From an uncultured Bacteroidales bacterium (GTDB lineage Bacteria > Bacteroidota > Bacteroidia > Bacteroidales > Bacteroidaceae): a DNA stretch of 64,000 nucleotides. The notes below the pieces were generated by a model, which had not been told where the DNA came from, did not search any database, and was given only the letters and a program-made list of their open reading frames with translations. The stretch covers positions 3,955-67,954 of the forward strand of contig CALDKD010000007.1 of the NCBI GenBank assembly GCA_937898885.1, written 5' to 3'. The position numbers and the translations under genes were made by a program. Positions 26,411 to 33,999 of the stretch are shown here, in pieces; within the stretch, counting starts at the first letter, position 1; every line of letters starts with the position of its first letter.

Positions 26411-28153
26411 ATGGCAGAGAGCGTTTCAGCAGAAAACAGCGAGAAAAAAAGTCTGAACTTCATTGAGGAGATAGTTGTAAAGGACCTGGCAGAGGGCAAG
26501 AACGGAGGCAGGGTGCAGACCCGATTCCCGCCAGAGCCAAACGGATACCTTCATATCGGGCACGCCAAGGCCATCTGTATGGACTTCGGCATAGCCGCCA
26601 AGTACGGTGGCGTGTGCAACCTTCGCTTTGACGACACCAACCCTACTAAGGAGGATACCGAGTATGTAGATGCCATCAAGGAGGACATTGAGTGGCTTGG
26701 CTTCCACTGGGGGAATGAGTATTATGCCTCAGATTACTTCCAGCAGCTGTGGGATTTCGCCATCGACCTGATAAAGCAGAGCAAGGCATATATCGACGAG
26801 CAGGATCAGGATACCATTCTCTCGCAGAAGGGCACCCCTACCCAGCCCGGCATCAACAGCCCGTACCGCGACCGTCCCATGCAGGAGAATCTGGACCTGT
26901 TCTACAAGATGAACAGCGGCGAGCTGGAGGAAGGCTCAATGGTGCTCCGCGCCAAGATTGACATGGCCCACAACAATATGCTGTTCCGCGACCCCATCAT
27001 CTACCGCATAGTGAAGACACCGCACCACCGTACAGGTACAAAGTGGAAGGCTTACCCTATGTATGACTTCGCACACGGGCAGAGCGATTTCTTTGAGGGT
27101 GTCACCCACTCTCTCTGCACTCTGGAATTCTTCCCGCACCGTCCGCTCTATGACCTGTTCATTGACTGGCTGAAGAAGGGCGAGGACCTTGACGACAACC
27201 GTCCGCGTCAGAACGAGTTCAACAAGCTCAACCTGAACTACACATTGCTCAGCAAGCGTAATCTGCTGGCTCTGGTTCAGAACGGAATGGTTTCAGGATG
27301 GGACGACCCGCGTATGCCTACAATCTGCGGCTACCGCCGTCGCGGCTATACGCCAGAGTCCATCAAGATGTTCGTTGACCGCATCGGCTACACCAAGTTC
27401 GACGCGCTGAACGATATGGCGCTTATGGAGTCTGCCATCCGCGAGGACCTGAACCGCAGGGCTACCCGCGTATCGGCAGTCATTGACCCTATAAAGCTTA
27501 CTGTAACCAACTATCCGGAGGGCAAGACCGAGCAGCTTGAGGCCATCAATAACCCCGAGGACCCTGAAGCCGGCACACACACAATAACTTTCAGCCGCGA
27601 GCTCTGGATTGAGCGCGATGATTTCATGGAGGATGCGCCGGCCAAGTACTTCCGCCTGTCACAGGGCCGTGAGGTACGTCTGAAGAACGCCTACATCGTA
27701 CTCTGCACCGGTTGCAGGAAGGGCGATGACGGACGCGTTGAGGAGGTGTTCTGCGAATACATCCCTAACACGAAGACCGGCGAGAGCGACTCAAACCGTA
27801 AGGTCAAGGGTACAATCCATTGGGTAAGCACAGCCCACGCCGTAAAGGCTGAGGTTCGTCTGTACGACCGTCTGTGGAAGGTTGAGAACCCACGTGACGA
27901 GATGGCACGTCTGCGCGAGGAGGGTCTGTCGCACGTTGACGCAATGAGGCAGATGCTGAATCCTGACTCTCTGGAGATACGTGAGAACTGCTATGTAGAG
28001 GAGTATCTTGCCGGCACCAAGCCTATGGACCACTTCCAGTTCCAGCGCATCGGCTACTTCTGCACAGACAAGGACTCGACACCTGAGCATCTGATATTCA
28101 ACAGGACCGTATCGCTTAAGGACTCCTGGGGTAAGATTAAGGACAAGGCATAA
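26411..28153 (+). CDS. glnS: Glutaminyl-tRNA synthetase
   Basis: GlnRS attaches glutamine to tRNA-Gln. The 580-aa class I synthetase has the HIGH motif at 48-51 within PPEPNGYLHIGHAK, the RFDDTNP block after it, and the KMSKS counterpart LLSKRN near residue 280, followed by two beta-barrel anticodon-binding domains. Length and order are normal. The ATG at 26411 is preceded by a -7 box at 26371-26378. It appears to head a unit with the TPR, DedA and phosphatase genes, which follow with gaps of at most 8 bp or overlaps. Confidence 0.97.
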   Translation: MAESVSAENSEKKSLNFIEEIVVKDLAEGKNGGRVQTRFPPEPNGYLHIGHAKAICMDFGIAAKYGGVCNLRFDDTNPTKEDTEYVDAIKEDIEWLGFHWGNEYYASDYFQQLWDFAIDLIKQSKAYIDEQDQDTILSQKGTPTQPGINSPYRDRPMQENLDLFYKMNSGELEEGSMVLRAKIDMAHNNMLFRDPIIYRIVKTPHHRTGTKWKAYPMYDFAHGQSDFFEGVTHSLCTLEFFPHRPLYDLFIDWLKKGEDLDDNRPRQNEFNKLNLNYTLLSKRNLLALVQNGMVSGWDDPRMPTICGYRRRGYTPESIKMFVDRIGYTKFDALNDMALMESAIREDLNRRATRVSAVIDPIKLTVTNYPEGKTEQLEAINNPEDPEAGTHTITFSRELWIERDDFMEDAPAKYFRLSQGREVRLKNAYIVLCTGCRKGDDGRVEEVFCEYIPNTKTGESDSNRKVKGTIHWVSTAHAVKAEVRLYDRLWKVENPRDEMARLREEGLSHVDAMRQMLNPDSLEIRENCYVEEYLAGTKPMDHFQFQRIGYFCTDKDSTPEHLIFNRTVSLKDSWGKIKDKA

Positions 28154-28158
28154 GCAGG

Positions 28159-29505
28159 ATGAAGGAGAGCCAGTCGTCTTACTTTGAGAGCAGCGAGTTT
28201 CTGGAATTGCTCAACAGTTATGAGAGTATGGAGCACGAAGGTGCTCCACGCTACTTTGACGGTATAGACATATCAAATCTGGCCGAGTTCTACAGCTCGA
28301 TGGATGAGGATGACAAGGCATCGGCCGCCATCAGCTACGGATTGCAGATTCACCCCAACGATACTGACATTCTCATAGCACAGGGCCATCTTCTGCTAAA
28401 GCAGGGAAAGAGCCACGAGGCCCGTACACTGGCAGAGTCCATAAACGAGACGAATTGTCGCGAGTTGCTGTTTCTGAAAGGCAGCATAGAGCTTTATGAT
28501 GAGGACAATGTGATGGCAGAACGATACTTCTGCCAGTCTGTTGAGGCAGGAGACGAGGATTTCGGGCTCTACGCCGATATAATAGCGGCATTCATTGACT
28601 ACGGGCAGTACGATTACGCTCAGAACTGGCTGGACAAGGCTATGGTGCTTGAGCCGGACTACAAGGATTTCGCAGAGCAGCAGGCAGACCTCTATATGGC
28701 CACTCAGAATCTCACGCAGGCTGAGGAGAAATACAACCAGCTGCTGGACGAGTATCCATACGAGATTTACTATTGGGAGCAGCTTGTCTGCATAGCATAC
28801 CGGCTTGAGGAATGGGCAAAAGCGCTTGACTATTTTGAATACATTGAGGCCATAGACCCTATGTACGACTCAATGCAGATGATAAAAGTGGAGTGTCTGA
28901 TAGAGAATGAGCATTATGCCCAGGCCGAGAGGAAGTTGCGCACGATGTTGGAGAAGACTCCTGACTCAAGCGAGGTTATGTTCCTTCTTGGCAACACATT
29001 AAGCCTTCAGCAACGTAACGAGGAGGCTATTCCATATCTGACGAAGGCTATTGAGATCTTCCCTGATGACCCTCAGATGTATATTCAGCTTGCCGCAGCA
29101 CAGCACGAGTGCGGACAATACAAGAAGGCCGCGCAGAGTCTGACCAAGGCTTTCAACGGCGGATTTGCCTGTCACCCTGACAACATTCGCCTGCTGATGC
29201 TTCAACTTCTGCAAGACGATGACATCCAGACCGTTTGTGATATGCTCATCGCACTGTTCAGCATTGAGAATCTGGATATGGATGAATATGGTGTTTTCCT
29301 GAGTGCGCTGACTATGTGCTGCTGGCAGTCCGGACGCTCAGAGGATTTCAGAAAATACTTCGGGCTCGCTTTCGACGCTAATCCCGAGGGTACACTGCGA
29401 CTTTTCGGCATAACAGACCTGACGCTGAGCAAAGAGCTGGCAACTACTATTCTCTTGAAAGTAAGTCAGGATGATGCGGCACAAACAACACAAAACAGAT
29501 TATAA
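28159..29505 (+). CDS. Tetratricopeptide repeat protein
   Basis: A 448-aa cytoplasmic protein made of about ten TPR-like helical pairs (for example residues 70-105, 160-230 and 270-330) with an acidic, serine-rich N-terminus. No signal peptide, membrane helix or catalytic motif is seen. It starts 5 bp after glnS and ends 8 bp before the DedA gene, so it is probably cotranscribed. Proteins of this type act as scaffolds; its partner is unknown. Similar glnS-adjacent TPR genes are common in Bacteroidales as far as I know, but I cannot assign a role. Confidence 0.8.
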   Translation: MKESQSSYFESSEFLELLNSYESMEHEGAPRYFDGIDISNLAEFYSSMDEDDKASAAISYGLQIHPNDTDILIAQGHLLLKQGKSHEARTLAESINETNCRELLFLKGSIELYDEDNVMAERYFCQSVEAGDEDFGLYADIIAAFIDYGQYDYAQNWLDKAMVLEPDYKDFAEQQADLYMATQNLTQAEEKYNQLLDEYPYEIYYWEQLVCIAYRLEEWAKALDYFEYIEAIDPMYDSMQMIKVECLIENEHYAQAERKLRTMLEKTPDSSEVMFLLGNTLSLQQRNEEAIPYLTKAIEIFPDDPQMYIQLAAAQHECGQYKKAAQSLTKAFNGGFACHPDNIRLLMLQLLQDDDIQTVCDMLIALFSIENLDMDEYGVFLSALTMCCWQSGRSEDFRKYFGLAFDANPEGTLRLFGITDLTLSKELATTILLKVSQDDAAQTTQNRL

Positions 29506-29513
29506 GAACCGCA

Positions 29514-30146
29514 ATGGAATCAATAGGAATACTTCAATGGTGTCTTGACCACCTTAATTACTGGACAATCACGTTTCTGATGACAATAGAGAGCTCCGCT
29601 ATCCCCTTCCCTTCCGAGATAGTGGTACCCCCGGCGGCCTATCACGCGGCTGCGACCGGAGAGATGAGCCTCATTATGATTATCATCTGCGCTACAATAG
29701 GCGCACTGCTTGGCGCGACCATCAACTATTTTCTGTCGCTCTGGCTTGGAAGGCCCATCATATACAAGTTTGCAGACAGTAAGCTTGGACATCTTCTCGC
29801 ACTGGATGGCAGCAAGATACAGCGCGCCGAAGACTATTTCAACGCACACGGTACTGTATCAACACTTGTAGGCCGACTGATTCCCGTAATACGTCAGCTT
29901 ATCTCCATACCCGCAGGACTATCCAGAATGAATTTCGCCAAATTTGCGGCTTTCACGGCACTGGGAGCCGGAATCTGGAATATCGTACTCACTCTGCTCG
30001 GTTATTTTCTGGAGCGCGTGGTACCAGAGGACCAGCTTATTGACACCGTAACCAAATACAGCCACGAGATAGGCTACAGCATCCTTGCGGTAGTAGTTGT
30101 CGTACTTGCCATAATCATTATTAAGAACAAGTCAAAGAAATCCTGA
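29514..30146 (+). CDS. DedA-family membrane protein
   Basis: A 210-aa inner-membrane protein of the DedA/SNARE-associated superfamily, whose members are implicated in lipid (undecaprenyl phosphate or phospholipid) flipping and envelope homeostasis. It shows the family N-terminal re-entrant segment with ESSAIPFPSEIV (25-36), the conserved FxxRxxPxxR-like block GRLIPVIRQLISIPAG, and several hydrophobic helices ending in a lysine-rich tail. Length is typical. Its stop overlaps the start of the phosphatase gene (TGATG), so the two are translationally coupled. Confidence 0.9.
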   Translation: MESIGILQWCLDHLNYWTITFLMTIESSAIPFPSEIVVPPAAYHAAATGEMSLIMIIICATIGALLGATINYFLSLWLGRPIIYKFADSKLGHLLALDGSKIQRAEDYFNAHGTVSTLVGRLIPVIRQLISIPAGLSRMNFAKFAAFTALGAGIWNIVLTLLGYFLERVVPEDQLIDTVTKYSHEIGYSILAVVVVVLAIIIIKNKSKKS

Positions 30147-30985
30147 TGATGAGCCCTATCCGCACAGACAGTAATCATTTATACACTTTCGCCACCCAGA
30201 GCATTGGAATGAGGACCATTATCAATGCAAGGGAGCTTGGAGGTTATATGATGCCTGACGGAAGAGTCATAAAGCGTGGAAAGCTTCTCCGGGGAGGAGC
30301 CTTGAACGCCACGTCACAAGAAGAGCTTAGCCTGCTCAGCGAGAAATACCATCTGGTCAGGATATTTGACTTTCGCACCAGTTTTGAGGTGGAACGCACT
30401 CCTGACAAGGAGGTTCCGGGTGCCAAACGTATATGGTTGCCCGCATTTGATGAGAGCAGTATGTCTATGGCAAAGATGTCACTTCCGTCTGAGGCATACC
30501 GGGACCTGGGAGGCTGGCTGGTATCAAGAGCCGCCAATCCTACCGTGCAGCAGATTGCACGTGATATGTACCCTATTATGATAACTACGGAGTTCACTCA
30601 AGTACAATATGCCGGTTTCTTCCAGAACATTCTGAGCAGTGAGGATGGTGCCATATTCTGGCATTGCTCACAGGGAAAGGACCGCACAGGGCTTGGAGCC
30701 GCACTCCTTCTGGCTGCGCTCGGAGCAGACCGCGACCTCATTATGACTGATTTTGAGATTTCAAATGAGGTATATATGCAGGAGGTTGAGCAGGTCTTCA
30801 GCCACTTGTCAACAAAAGAGGAGAAAGAGGCGGTGCTGACTTTCATTGGGGTAAATTCAAAGTATTTCGCCAATGCCCTTGACATTGTTGAGAAGCAATA
30901 TGGCTCATTGCTAGGTTTTCTGCAAGGTCCGATATGTCTCTCAGATGATGATATCCGAGACTTGCGCGACCGTTTCCTTGAATAA
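30146..30985 (+). CDS. Tyrosine-protein phosphatase (DSP/PTP-like)
   Basis: A 279-aa phosphatase with the P-loop HCSQGKDRTG, nucleophile C174 and R180, and an upstream D-loop region around FDFRTSFEVE. This is the Y_phosphatase3 type found in bacteria, acting on phosphotyrosine or phosphoinositide-like substrates. There is no signal peptide, so it is cytoplasmic. The ATG at 30146 overlaps the DedA stop; a second ATG at 30149 is possible. It converges on xylA, and the hairpin between them (31024-31046) mainly serves xylA. Confidence 0.86.
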   Translation: MMSPIRTDSNHLYTFATQSIGMRTIINARELGGYMMPDGRVIKRGKLLRGGALNATSQEELSLLSEKYHLVRIFDFRTSFEVERTPDKEVPGAKRIWLPAFDESSMSMAKMSLPSEAYRDLGGWLVSRAANPTVQQIARDMYPIMITTEFTQVQYAGFFQNILSSEDGAIFWHCSQGKDRTGLGAALLLAALGADRDLIMTDFEISNEVYMQEVEQVFSHLSTKEEKEAVLTFIGVNSKYFANALDIVEKQYGSLLGFLQGPICLSDDDIRDLRDRFLE

Positions 30986-31023
30986 GTCATAACGGAGGCA
31001 ATCGTTGCTATCCATAAAAAAGC

Positions 31024-31046
31024 AATCCGGCCTTTTGGACCGGATT
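31024..31046 (-). terminator. Terminator of xylA
   Basis: AATCCGG and CCGGATT arms with further GG/CC pairing, followed on the minus strand by GCTTTTTTATGG. The T-run is only on the xylA side. Confidence 0.8.
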
Positions 31047-31070
31047 ACCTAGAAATAACGGTTACGTTAA

Positions 31071-32381
31071 TTATGCGTACATAGCAACGATCGCCTCGTA
31101 GAGCTCCTGCTTGCCAGAGGTCTGCTTCGGCTCGTCAACCTTCTTGCCATACTCGTAAGCCTCCTCGAGAGTCATCTTGCCCTCCTCGAACTTCTTACCA
31201 AGACCCTCGTCGAACGAAGCGTAACGCTCAGCCTTCATCTTCTTGTATGGTGACTCCTCAAGCAGCTTTGCAGCTGACTCAAGAGCGCGGGCCATAGCAT
31301 CCATACCGCTGATGTGAGCGATAGCGATGTCCTCAAGGTCTGTTGAGTTACGACGGGTCTTTGCATCAAAGTTGGTACCACCAGTGCCAAGACCACCGCC
31401 ACGGATAATCTCCATCCAAGCCTGGGTCAGCTCATAGTTGTCAATCGGGAACTGGTCAGTATCCCAACCATTCTGATAGTCACCACGGTTAGCATCAATT
31501 GATCCAAGCATACCAGCATCAACAGCGCAAGCGAGCTCGTGCTCAAATGTGTGACCTGCCAGAGTAGCGTGGTTAACCTCGATATTTACCTTGAAGTCCT
31601 TGTCCAGGCCATGAGCCTTGAGGAAACCGATTACGGTCTCGGTGTCAACATCATACTGATGCTTGCTCGGCTCCATTGGCTTCGGCTCAATCAGGAATGT
31701 ACCCTTGAAGCCCTTGCTGCGAGCATAGTCGCGTGCCATTGTCAGCATAGTAGCCATATGCTCCTTCTCACGCTTCTGGTCTGTGTTCAGAAGGCTCATA
31801 TAACCCTCGCGGCCACCCCAGAATACATAGTTCTCAGCGCCCAGAGCGATACCTGCGTCGATAGCGTTCTTAATCTGAACGATAGCACGTGCCACTACAT
31901 CGAAATCAGGATTTGTTGAGGCACCGTTCATATACCGCTTGTTGCCGAATACGTTAGCGGTTGACCACAGCAGTTTGGCACCGGTCTCCTGCATCTTCTC
32001 CTTGATATAAGCTACGATAGCCTTCATATTGGCCTCGTACTCCTCTACGTTTGCACCCTCAGAGATCAGGTCAACATCGTGGAAGCAGAAATAAGGAATG
32101 CCCAGCTTCTCCATAAACTCGAAACCAGCGTCAACCTTATTCTTTGCAGTCTGAAGAGCATCAGCCTCAACCCATGGGAAGGTCTTGGTACCGCCACCAA
32201 ACTGGTCTGCACCCTCTGCACAGAGAGTATGCCACCAAGCCATAGCGAAGCGGAGCCACTCCTTCATTGTCTTACCCATAATCACCTTGTTCTCATCATA
32301 GTAATGGAAAGCCATAGGGTTCTTGCTGTCCTTACCCTCAAACTGGACCTTCTTCAATCCAGGAAAATACTCTTTTGCCAT
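31071..32381 (-). CDS. xylA: Xylose isomerase
   Basis: XylA converts D-xylose to D-xylulose in the cytoplasm. The 436-aa protein has the family blocks FCFHDVDL (catalytic histidine and aspartate), FWGGREGYMSLLNTD, EVNHATLAGH with metal ligands, and DANRGDYQNGWDTDQFP. This is the group II form of Bacteroidetes, of usual length. It lies 91 bp after xylB and has its own -7 box (32421-32428), so it can be expressed with xylB or alone. A terminator follows. Confidence 0.98.
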   Translation of the reverse strand: MAKEYFPGLKKVQFEGKDSKNPMAFHYYDENKVIMGKTMKEWLRFAMAWWHTLCAEGADQFGGGTKTFPWVEADALQTAKNKVDAGFEFMEKLGIPYFCFHDVDLISEGANVEEYEANMKAIVAYIKEKMQETGAKLLWSTANVFGNKRYMNGASTNPDFDVVARAIVQIKNAIDAGIALGAENYVFWGGREGYMSLLNTDQKREKEHMATMLTMARDYARSKGFKGTFLIEPKPMEPSKHQYDVDTETVIGFLKAHGLDKDFKVNIEVNHATLAGHTFEHELACAVDAGMLGSIDANRGDYQNGWDTDQFPIDNYELTQAWMEIIRGGGLGTGGTNFDAKTRRNSTDLEDIAIAHISGMDAMARALESAAKLLEESPYKKMKAERYASFDEGLGKKFEEGKMTLEEAYEYGKKVDEPKQTSGKQELYEAIVAMYA

Positions 32382-32420
32382 AATTTAAGTTTATTACGAA
32401 ATTGTATATTATCTAGTTTA

Positions 32421-32428
32421 CAAAGTTA
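32421..32428 (-). promoter_or_regulatory. -7 element of xylA
   Basis: The minus strand reads TAACTTTG in the 91-bp xylB-xylA gap, about 40 bases before the xylA ATG. No clear -33 box. Confidence 0.5.
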
Positions 32429-32472
32429 CATTTCTTTTTTTCAATATACGAATTTTAGCAGATATTATTATA

Positions 32473-33969
32473 TCAGACAGGCATATAAAGGCTAAGGATA
32501 GTCTTCCAGCGCTCGTATGCCTTCCTGTATTCATCTACCTTCGATGCATCAGGCTCAATGACACGCAACTTCTCAAGAGTGGCGAATGCCTCGTCGTGAT
32601 CCTTGTAGATACCGGCTCCCATTCCGGCACCCTTTGCGGCACCTACGGAACCGTCAGTATCATACAGCTCAATAACAGCTCCGGTAACACCGGCAAGAGT
32701 ATCGCGGAACACCGGATTAAGGAACATATTCGCATTTCCTGCGTGAATCTTTGAGATATCCATTCCCATATCCGACATTATCTCCATACCATACTTAAAT
32801 GAGAATACAATTCCCTCCTGAACGGCACGTGCAATGTGGGTACGGTTATGTATGTTGAAGTTAACTCCGTGGATGCTGCAGCCTACGTTGTGGTTTGACA
32901 AGACGCGCTCTGAGCCGTTTCCGAAAGGCAGGACAACTATACCGTCAGAACCTATAGGCGCCTGGTCTGCCAGTTTGTTCATATCTCCGTAAGAGATACC
33001 CTGCTCCATAATGTTTCGACGGGTCCAGGCGTTCAGGATACCGGTACCGTTGATGCAAAGCAATACTCCCAGTCGTGTCTCGTAGCCAGTGTGATTTACG
33101 TGGGCAAATGTGTTCACTCTTGACTGCGGGTCAAAGTTCACATGGCCGTTCACGCCATAGACAACTCCTGACGTACCTGCGGTGGCGGCAATCTCACCAG
33201 GATTGAACACATTAAGTGATACGGCGTTGTTGGGCTGGTCACCGGCACGGTAGGTAACAGGAATGCCCTCTGCCAGACCAAGCTCGGCAGCTATGGCGGC
33301 AGTCACCCTGCCCTGCTCTGAGAAAGTAGGCTTAATCTCCGGTATGATTGACTCCGGAAAACCGAAGTAATCAAGAAGGAAACTTGCAACCTTATTGTGC
33401 TTGAAATCCCAGAACATACCCTCTGAGAGTCCTGATACAGTGGTGCATTTCTCACCAGTAAGACGGTATGCGATATAATCGCCAGGCAACATTATCTTGT
33501 CTATCTTCTCGAAAAGCTCCGGCTCATTCTCCTTTACCCAAGCCAGTTTTGAGGCTGTGAAATTACCGGGAGAGTTCAACAGATTGGTAAGGCACTGGCC
33601 ATTGCCAAGCTCACGGAAAGCCTTCTCGCCGTATGGTACGGCACGGCTGTCGCACCAGATGATGGCCGGACGCAACACGCTGCCATTCTTGTCCAGACAC
33701 ACAAGTCCGTGCATCTGATATGAGATACCGATGGCCTGTATGTCATCACCCGTGGCCTCTGCCATCTGCATGACCTTGGCAGTCACATTCTTGAGATAGC
33801 TCCACCAGTCTTCAGGATCCTGCTCTGCCCAACCCGGGTTCAACGCCTTGATTGGAGCTTCCGAATCAGGATAAAACGCAGATGCCACACTCTTTCCAGT
33901 CTGAACTGATACAAGGCTCGCCTTAACAGATGAGCTGCCTATGTCATAACCTAACAGATACTTTTTCAT
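32473..33969 (-). CDS. xylB: Xylulokinase
   Basis: XylB phosphorylates D-xylulose to xylulose 5-phosphate with ATP, feeding the pentose phosphate pathway. The 498-aa FGGY kinase has the N-terminal phosphate-binding strand GYDIGSSSVKASLV, the substrate block ISYQMHGLV, and the C-terminal GGAxxN-like region here as HAGNANMFLNP, with GAAKGAGMGAG near residue 450. It begins 30 bp after the GH31 gene and is followed by xylA, completing the intracellular xylose route in this cluster. Confidence 0.95.
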   Translation of the reverse strand: MKKYLLGYDIGSSSVKASLVSVQTGKSVASAFYPDSEAPIKALNPGWAEQDPEDWWSYLKNVTAKVMQMAEATGDDIQAIGISYQMHGLVCLDKNGSVLRPAIIWCDSRAVPYGEKAFRELGNGQCLTNLLNSPGNFTASKLAWVKENEPELFEKIDKIMLPGDYIAYRLTGEKCTTVSGLSEGMFWDFKHNKVASFLLDYFGFPESIIPEIKPTFSEQGRVTAAIAAELGLAEGIPVTYRAGDQPNNAVSLNVFNPGEIAATAGTSGVVYGVNGHVNFDPQSRVNTFAHVNHTGYETRLGVLLCINGTGILNAWTRRNIMEQGISYGDMNKLADQAPIGSDGIVVLPFGNGSERVLSNHNVGCSIHGVNFNIHNRTHIARAVQEGIVFSFKYGMEIMSDMGMDISKIHAGNANMFLNPVFRDTLAGVTGAVIELYDTDGSVGAAKGAGMGAGIYKDHDEAFATLEKLRVIEPDASKVDEYRKAYERWKTILSLYMPV

Positions 33970-33999
33970 AACACTTAATATATTGGTTTATTTTATTAA